From NCBI GenBank assembly GCA_023387585.1, contig JAEWHZ010000304.1:1-5321 (forward strand): a stretch of DNA of 5,321 nt, in the 5' to 3' direction. The notes under the pieces are model-generated. The model had not been told where the DNA came from and did no database searches. It saw only the letters and a program-made list of their open reading frames with translations. This document shows, one piece after another, positions 1 through 4,769 of this stretch. How positions within the stretch are numbered: the stretch's first letter is position 1; each line of letters opens with the position of its first letter. The position numbers and the translations under genes were made by a program. Source of the stretch: Pseudomonadota bacterium (lineage in GTDB: Bacteria; Pseudomonadota; Alphaproteobacteria; Rhizobiales; Devosiaceae).

Positions 1-1004
1 CTGACGATGCCGTCTTCCAGCAGCTCGTCGAGCATCAGCCCGATCAATATGCCCATCAGGCTGTATTTGCTGGCCGGCCCCAGGCTCGTCGAGTTGATGT
101 ACTGGGAAAAATGGCTGCCTGAGCGCAAGCCGAAGGAGGTGGCGAGAATCTCGTCGCCGGCCATCAGCGCATGCACCAGGAAGAACGGGTTTTTGCCCCC
201 GAGCCCGCGCCGTGCCAGCTCCTCGAACAGGGCGCACATATCGGGCGTGGCGAAAGGGTTGTCGAGCCCCATCTGCGCGAAGCGCGCATCGCGCTGGGCG
301 TTGAATTCCCGATGCACGCGCGAAAACAGCGCCGGTTCGGTGACGCGCACCAGCTTCACCGGGCCGGACGTCTCCTCGATGCGCCGCATGCCGCGCCTGA
401 TATTGGCGCGCAGCTTGCTGGTCAGTCCGTTGTCGATGAAGGGAAGCGCGGTGCTGCCGATATGGCTGCGATAGAGCCGGCTGGCCGAGGGCATGCGATC
501 GAGCGCCGCCAGCGGCTCGCGCCAGCCTTCGCGTTCGGGGGCGATATTATGCAGCATGAGCGTGTCGAGCCCGGCGGCCTTGCCGATGGCCGGCATCAGG
601 GCGCGCACCGTTTCGGGCGTCAGCCGTTCGAGCCCTTCGGCGCTGACGATCAGGGAATCGGCGTTGCCCAGCTCGCTGCCGAGCATGCGTCCATGCCTCA
701 CGCCGAAGCGCTTCTCGACCGCCAGCGGCAGCAGCGCCAGCGGCGTGCCGGGATGGCCGATCACGGCGACGCGCACGGCATGAGGCGCGGGCAGGGCGGC
801 GAGCCGGGCCGCGCACCAGTCGAAGCGCTGATAGGCGGTGGCGCGCCCCTCGGCTTCCAACCGGCGCCAGACCGGCTCGGCCTCGGCAAGACCCTCGATC
901 ATGCCGATGCGCGGCAGCGCCCCGGCCCGGATGGCAGGCATGGCATTCAATTCGGTCGGTTCCGCCACGGCATCGCCGCTACTCACGCGCATGAAGGGGT
1001 CCAC
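1..1004 (-). CDS. GNAT-family acyltransferase, CelD/BcsL type (Acetyltransf_6), partial
   Basis: The reading frame is open for 334 codons and runs off the left edge, so the C-terminus is missing. The N-terminal half (about residues 35-180) has the degenerate first GNAT-like lobe of this family, with an aromatic YQRFDWCAARL segment near residue 59. The C-terminal half matches the Acetyltransf_6 (BioF2-like) pattern: a basic helix LRANIRRGMRRIEE (198-211), a strand FFLVHALMAGDEILATSFGL (274-293), QYINST (301-306), and a helix after GPASKYSLMG. Relatives include proteins of cellulose and exopolysaccharide synthesis, peptidoglycan-type aminoacyl transferases and uncharacterised acyltransferases, so the substrate cannot be named. 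No signal peptide or membrane segment is seen; it is probably cytoplasmic. I chose the GTG at 1002-1004 because AGAGGA sits 7 nt upstream. The ATG at 990-992 lacks a binding site, and an in-frame TAG lies at 1029-1031. It is divergent from ffh. Family call fairly sure, function unknown. Confidence 0.85.
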   Translation of the reverse strand, partial: MDPFMRVSSGDAVAEPTELNAMPAIRAGALPRIGMIEGLAEAEPVWRRLEAEGRATAYQRFDWCAARLAALPAPHAVRVAVIGHPGTPLALLPLAVEKRFGVRHGRMLGSELGNADSLIVSAEGLERLTPETVRALMPAIGKAAGLDTLMLHNIAPEREGWREPLAALDRMPSASRLYRSHIGSTALPFIDNGLTSKLRANIRRGMRRIEETSGPVKLVRVTEPALFSRVHREFNAQRDARFAQMGLDNPFATPDMCALFEELARRGLGGKNPFFLVHALMAGDEILATSFGLRSGSHFSQYINSTSLGPASKYSLMGILIGLMLDELLEDGIV

Positions 1005-1011
1005 GAACGGG

Positions 1012-1017
1012 TCCTCT
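1012..1017 (-). promoter_or_regulatory. Ribosome binding site supporting the GTG start of the acyltransferase
   Basis: AGAGGA on the minus strand lies 7 nt before the GTG codon at 1002-1004. The alternative ATG four codons further in is preceded by ACCCCTTC, which is not purine-rich. This favours the GTG start, which adds VDPF to the N-terminus. Confidence 0.6.
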
Positions 1018-1054
1018 GGCCTCGATGGCTAGATGCGCATATCGCGGCCTTCAA

Positions 1055-1064
1055 TTCACGTGAA
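1055..1064. repeat. 10-bp perfect palindrome in the divergent intergenic region
   Basis: TTCACGTGAA is a perfect inverted repeat with a CACGTG core. It lies about 50 bp upstream of the acyltransferase start and about 60 bp before the -35 box of the rightward promoter. A weak minus-strand promoter (TTAACC at 1077-1082, then GTGAAT at 1054-1059, spacer 17) would place its -10 box over this palindrome, so an operator is possible. Short palindromes also arise by chance, and I do not recognise a specific regulator. Confidence 0.3.
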
Positions 1065-1124
1065 CATAGGCGGCTTGGTTAAGGGATGACGCCCGGCCCC
1101 CGCGGGCTTTCCGGAGCGTTGCGG

Positions 1125-1153
1125 TTGACCGTTGCTTCGCAGGCGCGTATATG
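1125..1153 (+). promoter_or_regulatory. Sigma70-type promoter reading toward ffh
   Basis: TTGACC at 1125-1130 and TATATG at 1148-1153 are separated by exactly 17 nt. The first matches the housekeeping -35 consensus TTGACA at five of six positions and the second matches the -10 consensus TATAAT at four of six. Transcription would start near 1160, about 160 nt before ffh. This is the best promoter-like sequence in the window and the obvious source of the ffh-rpsP-rimM-trmD transcript and of the short transcript described next. Confidence 0.6.
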
Positions 1154-1159
1154 CGCGCT

Positions 1160-1253
1160 GCCTCTGCCCATTCGCCGTGAGCCGAGCCGCCTGTCTTTCG
1201 CAAGGGGAAGACCGGTCAACACCCGTCAGCGCGATGCGCCCACGGGTGTTTTT
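1160..1253 (+). ncRNA. Candidate ~95-nt leader RNA or small RNA upstream of ffh
   Basis: This is the segment between the expected start of the promoter at 1125-1153 and the T run of the terminator-like hairpin. It contains two adjacent hairpins. The first spans 1189-1216: GTCTTTC (1193-1199) pairs with GGAAGAC (1206-1212) around a GCAAGG loop, and the stem extends outward after one mismatch. The second is the terminator hairpin at 1218-1250. A structured hairpin followed by a terminator suits either a leader that controls read-through into ffh or a free-standing small RNA. It is not the SRP RNA, because the conserved GGAAGG/GCAGCC apical region is absent. I recognise no named RNA family. The call is inferred from promoter and terminator signals only. 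Confidence 0.4.
1218..1253 (+). terminator. Intrinsic terminator-like hairpin in the ffh leader
   Basis: AACACCCGT (1218-1226) pairs perfectly with ACGGGTGTT (1242-1250). Inside, GCGC (1229-1232) pairs with GCGC (1236-1239) around a GAT loop, giving a 9-bp outer and a 4-bp inner stem separated by a 2x2 internal loop. The T run covers 1249-1253, but its first two bases pair in the stem, so only three unpaired T follow. That suits a partial terminator or attenuator better than a full stop. Orientation is plus: on the minus strand the stem is followed by GACC, with no T run. Confidence 0.5.
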
Positions 1254-1284
1254 GGCCATTGCGGCATCGAACGAGGCACCCATA

Positions 1285-1306
1285 TCTCGCGTGAAGACGC
1301 GCGAGA
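1285..1306 (+). promoter_or_regulatory. Stable hairpin just upstream of the ffh ribosome binding site
   Basis: TCTCGCGTG (1285-1293) pairs with CGCGCGAGA (1298-1306) around an AAGA tetraloop, a 9-bp stem with one G-U wobble. It ends 2 nt before the AAGGA at 1309-1313 and 16 nt before the ffh ATG. No T run follows, so it is not a terminator. It could shield the 5' end of the message, be a processing site, or tune ribosome access. Its function is inferred only from its position. Confidence 0.4.
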
Positions 1307-1322
1307 CTAAGGATCAGGTTGG

Positions 1323-2912
1323 ATGTTCGAGAGCTTAAGCGACCGGCTTGGCAAGATTTTCGAGGGGCTGCGCGGGCGCGGCGCGCTGAGCGAGGCCGAT
1401 GTCGGCGAGGCGCTGCGCGAGGTCCGGCGCGCCCTGATCGAGGCTGACGTCTCGCTCGAAGTGGTGCGCGCCTTTGTCGAGCAGGTGCGCGAGCGCGCCA
1501 TCGGCCAGGAGGTCACCCGCTCGGTTACCCCCGGCCAGCAGGTCGTCAAGATCGTCCATGACGAGCTGGTCGCCGTGCTCGGCGACGAGGCGGTGCCGAT
1601 ATCGCTCAACGCCCCCGCCCCGGTCGGCATCCTCATGGTCGGCTTGCAGGGCTCGGGCAAGACCACCACCACCGCCAAGATCGCCAAGCGCTTCAAGGAA
1701 AAGCAGAACCGGAAGGTCCTGCTTGCTTCCCTCGACACGCGCCGCCCGGCGGCGATGGAGCAGCTTGCCGTGCTCGGCAAGCAGGTCGGCGTCGACACGC
1801 TGCCCATCGTTTCCGGCCAGGCCCCGGTCGAGATCGCCCACCGCGCCCAACGCGAGGCCAGGCTCGGCGGCTACGACGTCCTGATCCTCGACACCGCCGG
1901 CCGCACCCATATCGACGAAGAGCTGATGGCCGAGACGGTCGCCATCAAACAGGCGACCGACCCGCATGAGATCCTGCTCGTCGTCGACAGCCTCACCGGC
2001 CAGGACGCGGTCAATCTGGCGCGTTCCTTCGAATCCCGGCTCGACCTCACCGGTATCGTCCTGACCCGTGTCGACGGCGACGGGCGCGGCGGTGCGGCGC
2101 TCTCCATGCGCGCCGCCACCGGCAAGCCGATCAAGCTGATCGGCACCGGCGAGCGCATGGACGCGCTCGAAGATTTTCATCCTTCCCGCATCGCCGACCG
2201 CATCCTGGGCATGGGCGACATCGTGGCGCTGGTCGAGAAGGCCCGCGAGCACGTCACCGTCGAAGACGCCCAGAAGATGGCGAAGAAGCTCAAGAAGGGC
2301 GTCTTCGACCTCGAGGATCTGCGCGGCCAGCTCACCCAGATGAAGAAGATGGGCGGCATGGGCGGGCTGATGGGGCTGATGCCCGGCATGGGCCAGCTCA
2401 AGAAGGCCATGGCCGGCGCCAATGTCGACGAGAAGGTGTTCGACCGGCAGATCGCCATCATCAACTCGATGACGAAGGCCGAGCGCGCCGATCCTGATCT
2501 GTTGAACGCCAAGCGTCGCATCCGTATCGCCAAGGGCTCCGGCACCAAGGTCGAGGACGTCAACAAGCTGATGAAGCAGCATCGGCAGATGGCGGACATG
2601 ATGAAGAAGGTCGCCAAGTCCGGCCCCGGCGCGCTGGCCGGCATGTTCGGCGGCAAGATGGGCCAGATGATGGGCGGCATGCCCGACCCCTCGCAGATGG
2701 ACCCCAAACAGCTCGAGGCGCTGGCGCGCCAGGCCGGCATGGACCCCTCCCAGCTCAAGCAGCTCGCCGGGGGCGGCGCCCAGCCCGAGCTCGCCGAAAA
2801 GCTGCCGACCGATGTCGGCAGCCTGTTGAAATCCGCGCCGTCCGGCCTTCCCGGCCTCGGCGGCGCGCCGCGCTTTCCCGGGCTTCCGGGTCTGGGCGGC
2901 AAGAAGAAGTAG
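1323..2912 (+). CDS. ffh: Signal recognition particle protein Ffh (SRP54 homologue)
   Basis: Ffh is the GTPase of the bacterial signal recognition particle. With 4.5S RNA it binds signal sequences at the ribosome and delivers nascent chains to FtsY at the inner membrane. The 529-residue protein has the full order: a four-helix N domain (about 1-88), a G domain with P-loop GLQGSGKT (107-114), DTRRPAA (138-144), DTAGR (190-194), TRVD (248-251) followed by GDGRGGAA, and GTGE (274-277). The methionine-rich M domain follows from about 330, with the GGMGGLMGLMPGMG finger loop (344-357) and the RNA-binding NSMTKAERADPDLL and RIAKGSG segments. It is longer than E. coli Ffh (453 residues) because of a Gly/Pro/Met-rich tail from about 433. 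An in-frame TAA at 1308-1310 leaves ATG 1323 as the only sensible start; AAGGA lies 9 nt upstream. It is the first gene of the cluster. Confidence 0.97.
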   Translation: MFESLSDRLGKIFEGLRGRGALSEADVGEALREVRRALIEADVSLEVVRAFVEQVRERAIGQEVTRSVTPGQQVVKIVHDELVAVLGDEAVPISLNAPAPVGILMVGLQGSGKTTTTAKIAKRFKEKQNRKVLLASLDTRRPAAMEQLAVLGKQVGVDTLPIVSGQAPVEIAHRAQREARLGGYDVLILDTAGRTHIDEELMAETVAIKQATDPHEILLVVDSLTGQDAVNLARSFESRLDLTGIVLTRVDGDGRGGAALSMRAATGKPIKLIGTGERMDALEDFHPSRIADRILGMGDIVALVEKAREHVTVEDAQKMAKKLKKGVFDLEDLRGQLTQMKKMGGMGGLMGLMPGMGQLKKAMAGANVDEKVFDRQIAIINSMTKAERADPDLLNAKRRIRIAKGSGTKVEDVNKLMKQHRQMADMMKKVAKSGPGALAGMFGGKMGQMMGGMPDPSQMDPKQLEALARQAGMDPSQLKQLAGGGAQPELAEKLPTDVGSLLKSAPSGLPGLGGAPRFPGLPGLGGKKK

Positions 2913-2942
2913 CTCCCTCAACCCTTTACGAGAAAGACCGCA

Positions 2943-3311
2943 ATGTCCCTGAAAATCCGCCTGGCCCGCGCCGGCACCAAGAAGCGCCCCTTCTACCACA
3001 TCGTCGTCGCCGACGCGCGCTCGCCGCGTGACGGGCGCTTCATCGAGAAGCTCGGCACCTACAACCCGCTGCTCGGCAAGGACGCCGAGAACCGCGTGGT
3101 GCTGAACACCGAGCGCGCCCAGCACTGGCTGGGCGTCGGCGCGCAGGCGACCGATCGCGTCGCGCGCTTCCTCGATACCGCGGGCCTGTTGAAGCGCGAG
3201 GCGCGCAACAATCCGGCCAAGGGCGAGCCCGGCACCAAGGCCAAGGAACGCGCCGAGGAGCGCGCCGCCAAATCCGCCGCCCCGGCGGAGGAAGAGGCTG
3301 CCGAGGCCTGA
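2943..3311 (+). CDS. rpsP: Small ribosomal subunit protein bS16
   Basis: bS16 binds 16S rRNA in the 30S body and helps assembly of the 5' domain. The start MSLKIRLARAGTKKRPFYHI and the segment SPRDGRFIEKLGTYNPL (27-43) are diagnostic, and residues 1 to about 84 form the conserved fold. The protein is 122 residues long against 82 in E. coli. The excess is a low-complexity Ala/Glu/Lys tail (about 88-122), probably flexible and a common kind of extension in alphaproteobacteria. The gene begins 30 bp after ffh with only a weak purine stretch (GAGAAAG, 2930-2936) before the ATG. The gap holds no hairpin or T run, so co-transcription with ffh is likely. A strong hairpin follows the gene. Confidence 0.97.
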   Translation: MSLKIRLARAGTKKRPFYHIVVADARSPRDGRFIEKLGTYNPLLGKDAENRVVLNTERAQHWLGVGAQATDRVARFLDTAGLLKREARNNPAKGEPGTKAKERAEERAAKSAAPAEEEAAEA

Positions 3312-3336
3312 TCGGCCCGGCCTTCCACGCTTTCGG

Positions 3337-3365
3337 CGGCCCCCGGCAGACCTGCCGCGGGGCCG
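3337..3365 (+). promoter_or_regulatory. Very stable hairpin between rpsP and rimM
   Basis: CGGCCCC (3337-3343) pairs with GGGGCCG (3359-3365), and CGGCA (3344-3348) pairs with TGCCG (3353-3357) around a GACC tetraloop; the only flaw is a bulged C at 3358. This 12-bp, almost all G-C stem nearly fills the 74-bp gap. No T run follows (TCCTGGTCTTG), so it is not a classical intrinsic terminator. It may protect the 3' end of the rpsP message, weaken read-through, or mark a processing site, which would let the ribosomal protein be made in excess over RimM and TrmD. That role is inferred. Confidence 0.5.
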
Positions 3366-3375
3366 TCCTGGTCTT

Positions 3376-3380
3376 GAGGA
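3376..3380 (+). promoter_or_regulatory. Ribosome binding site that sets the rimM start
   Basis: GAGGA lies 5 nt before the ATG at 3386-3388. An in-frame TTG at 3374-3376 would start inside this site and has no binding site of its own, so the ATG is preferred and the protein has 176 residues. Confidence 0.75.
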
Positions 3381-3385
3381 TATCG

Positions 3386-3916
3386 ATGGCCGCCAAACGC
3401 ATCCTGTTGGGAAAGATCGGCGCCGCGCATGGCATACGCGGTGAGGTGCGGATCACGCCCTTCACCCAGGCGCCCCAAGCCATCGCCGATTACGGCCCGC
3501 TCGAAACCGACCGGCCGGGCCTGGTGGTCGAAATCCTCGATCTGCGCGTCAAGGGCACGCAGGTGGTCGCCCGCCTCAAGGGCGTCGCCGACCGCAATGC
3601 GGCGGAAAGGCTGAACGGCATATCGCTATTCTGCGACCGCGCCGACCTGCCCGAGCCCGAGGATGAGGACGAGTTCTACCATGCCGACCTGATCGGGCTC
3701 GAAGCCCGGCTCGAGGACGGGCATGTCATCGGCACCGTCGCGGCGCTGCCCAATTACGGCGCCGGCGACCTGATCGAGCTGCGCGACGCTCGTTCGGGCG
3801 ACAGTTTTTTGTACCCGTTCACCAAGGCTGTCGTGCCGGAAATCGACATTCAGGCCGGGTTCATCGTCATCGTGCCGCCGGTCGATGCCGAGCCGGGCGA
3901 AGAGGAGCCCGATTGA
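3386..3916 (+). CDS. rimM: 16S rRNA processing and 30S maturation factor RimM
   Basis: RimM binds protein uS19 and pre-30S particles and helps fold the 3' (head) domain of 16S rRNA. The 176-residue protein has the two expected domains. The N-terminal RimM beta-barrel runs from about 5 to 88, with the hallmark LGKIGAAHGIRGEVRI (8-23) and the AERLNG segment (73-78). The C-terminal PRC-barrel-like domain runs from about 96 to 168, opening with EFYHADLIG (96-104) and containing LYPFTKAVVPEID (142-154). F97-Y98 occupies the place of the paired aromatics (YY) of E. coli RimM, where mutation impairs function. Length is normal for the family. The end is acidic (GEEEPD), and the GAG codons there double as the trmD binding site. 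The stop overlaps the trmD start by 4 bp, so translation is likely coupled. A T6 run at 3805-3810 is unusual for this GC-rich gene. Confidence 0.96.
   Translation: MAAKRILLGKIGAAHGIRGEVRITPFTQAPQAIADYGPLETDRPGLVVEILDLRVKGTQVVARLKGVADRNAAERLNGISLFCDRADLPEPEDEDEFYHADLIGLEARLEDGHVIGTVAALPNYGAGDLIELRDARSGDSFLYPFTKAVVPEIDIQAGFIVIVPPVDAEPGEEEPD
3805..3811 (+). other. In-frame U UUU UUG heptamer (possible -1 slippery site) in rimM
   Basis: The heptamer is read as T|TTT|TTG across codons 140-142 (Ser-Phe-Leu), the phasing required for simultaneous -1 slippage. The -1 frame is the trmD frame, and I find no stop codon between the heptamer and the TTG of trmD at 3913. A small GC-rich hairpin (CGCTC 3787-3791 with GGGCG 3796-3800) lies just upstream. 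No strong stimulatory structure is evident downstream, so function is doubtful and conserved Phe-Leu coding may be the whole explanation. Confidence 0.2.
3902..3907 (+). promoter_or_regulatory. Ribosome binding site supporting the TTG start of trmD
   Basis: GAGGAG inside the last codons of rimM lies 5 nt before the TTG at 3913-3915. The first in-frame ATG of trmD comes only at codon 62, inside the conserved GGGAGM motif, so the TTG is the start that keeps the N-terminal domain whole. Confidence 0.75.
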
Positions 3917-4602
3917 GCTTTTCCGCCGATATCGTCACCCTGTTTCCCGAGCTGTTCCCCGGCCCGCTCGGCGCCTCGGTCATCGGCCGCGGGCTCGCGG
4001 AAGGCCGCTGGTCGCTGCGCACCACGCAATTGCGCGATTTCGCCGCCGACCGGCACCGCACGGTCGACGACACTCCGTCCGGCGGCGGCGCCGGCATGGT
4101 GTTGCGCGCCGATATTCTGGCCCGCGCCATCGATGCCGTCTCGCCCGAAACCGATCCGCGCCCGCGCCTGTTGATGTCCCCGCGCGGAAAACCCTTTTCC
4201 CGGAAACTGGCGCACGAACTGGCCGCCGGCCCCGGCGCGGTCATCGTCTGCGGCCGCTTCGAAGGCGTCGACCAGCGCGTCATCGAGGCGCGCGACCTGC
4301 GCGAAATCTCCATCGGCGACTATGTGCTCGCCGGCGGCGAGGTGGCCGCCATGGTGGTGCTCGAAGCCGTGGTTCGCCTGATCCCGGGCGTGCTCGGCGC
4401 CGCCGACAGTTCTGTCGAGGAAAGTTTCGAATCCGGCCTGCTCGAATATCCCCACTACACCCGCCCGCAGCTTTTCGAAGGCCGGCCGATCCCGGAAATC
4501 CTCACCTCCGGCGACCATGCCCGCATCGCCCGCTGGCGCCGCGAGCAAAGCGTCGCGCTGACCCGCGCGCGCCGGCCGGACCTTCTGGACGAAGGGGAAT
4601 AG
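3913..4602 (+). CDS. trmD: tRNA (guanine37-N1)-methyltransferase TrmD
   Basis: TrmD transfers a methyl group from S-adenosylmethionine to N1 of G37 in tRNAs with G at position 36, preventing +1 frameshifting. This SPOUT-class enzyme works as a dimer with a trefoil knot. Visible motifs are FSADIVTLFPELFPG (3-17), DDTPSGGGAGM (52-62), LMSPRGKPF (87-95), the cofactor-binding CGRFEGVDQRVIE (113-125), SIGDYVLAGGE (133-143), R155 in RLIPGVLG, and GLLEYPHYTRPQLFEG (175-190) of the C-terminal domain. By my eye alignment, the position of E. coli catalytic Asp169 is Glu170 here (VEESF). At 229 residues it is shorter than the E. coli protein (255), lacking part of the C-terminal tail. The TTG start overlaps the rimM stop as TTGA, with GAGGAG 5 nt upstream, which points to translational coupling and modest output. 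Confidence 0.96.
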   Translation: MSFSADIVTLFPELFPGPLGASVIGRGLAEGRWSLRTTQLRDFAADRHRTVDDTPSGGGAGMVLRADILARAIDAVSPETDPRPRLLMSPRGKPFSRKLAHELAAGPGAVIVCGRFEGVDQRVIEARDLREISIGDYVLAGGEVAAMVVLEAVVRLIPGVLGAADSSVEESFESGLLEYPHYTRPQLFEGRPIPEILTSGDHARIARWRREQSVALTRARRPDLLDEGE

Positions 4603-4622
4603 CGGGTTGCGCGACCGCGCAC

Positions 4623-4630
4623 TTACGTAA
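4623..4630. repeat. 8-bp palindrome downstream of trmD
   Basis: TTACGTAA is a perfect palindrome directly after a 5-bp GC hairpin (TGCGC 4608-4612, GCGCA 4617-4621) that follows the trmD stop. The hairpin has no T run, so I do not call a terminator here. With the larger palindrome 18 nt away it may belong to the ilvD control region. Confidence 0.25.
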
Positions 4631-4647
4631 AACTCGCGCCTTTGGGA

Positions 4648-4661
4648 GTACCGTACGGTAC
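4648..4661. promoter_or_regulatory. 14-bp perfect palindrome upstream of ilvD, candidate operator
   Basis: GTACCGTACGGTAC reads the same on both strands. Its right half runs into a short tandem series: TACGG (4654-4658), TACGG (4659-4663), TTCGG (4664-4668). It ends 8 nt before the -35 element of the best ilvD promoter candidate, where an activator or repressor dimer could bind. No known regulator motif is recognised; the operator role is inferred. Confidence 0.4.
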
Positions 4662-4669
4662 GGTTCGGC

Positions 4670-4698
4670 TTGAAGAAGCCCGGATTTGGCGCTAACAA
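4670..4698 (+). promoter_or_regulatory. Candidate sigma70-type promoter for ilvD
   Basis: TTGAAG (4670-4675) and TAACAA (4693-4698) are 17 nt apart, matching the -35 consensus at four of six positions and the -10 consensus at three. Transcription would begin near 4705, giving a leader of about 70 nt. I see no leader peptide rich in Ile, Leu or Val codons and no terminator in that leader, so classical attenuation is not supported. Confidence 0.35.
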
Positions 4699-4764
4699 GG
4701 GCAAACGACGCGCCGGAGACCGCCGGCCGCCCAAGAAAATTCCGCATCCGGTTTCGATGCTCGC

Positions 4765-4769
4765 GAGGA
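4765..4769 (+). promoter_or_regulatory. Ribosome binding site that sets the ilvD start
   Basis: GAGGA lies 5 nt before the ATG at 4775-4777. An in-frame ATG at 4757-4759 would add MLARTP but has no binding site before it. The chosen start gives MPQYRSRTTTHG, colinear with E. coli IlvD (MPKYRSATTTHG). Confidence 0.8.

Noticed and set aside
171..1082. 303-codon open frame on the plus strand
   Set aside because: The minus strand carries a full Acetyltransf_6 pattern over the same bases with a ribosome binding site. The plus frame is low-complexity and lacks any family resemblance.
1091..1110. GCCCG...CGGGC hairpin followed by TTT as a terminator
   Set aside because: The stem is only 5 bp with three T, and no plus-strand gene upstream in the window would need it.
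1155..1253. SRP (4.5S) RNA gene next to ffh
   Set aside because: The size and location are tempting, but the conserved apical GGAAGG and GCAGCC elements are missing and the segment folds as two short hairpins instead of one long one.
2064..2075. TRVD in place of the TKxD G4 motif in Ffh as a defect
   Set aside because: The following GDGRGGAA and GTGE are intact and the Arg variant is, to my knowledge, usual in alphaproteobacterial Ffh, so it is a lineage trait rather than a lesion.
1335..3125. 596-codon open frame on the minus strand opposite ffh and rpsP
   Set aside because: It lies antisense to two unmistakable genes. Its composition (many His, Gly, Ala, Arg) is the mirror of GC-rich codons and it shows no domain.
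3787..3810. CGCTC/GGGCG hairpin plus T6 inside rimM as a terminator
   Set aside because: The stem is only 5 bp with a wobble and is separated from the T run by four bases. It also lies within an intact gene followed by an overlapping gene.
4608..4621. TGCGC-GACC-GCGCA hairpin as the trmD terminator
   Set aside because: The stem has 5 bp and is followed by CTTACG, not a T run. It may slow polymerase but is not a supported intrinsic terminator.
3885..4673. 262-codon open frame in another plus frame across trmD
   Set aside because: It is Arg/Pro-rich out-of-frame translation of trmD with no ribosome binding site or motif.
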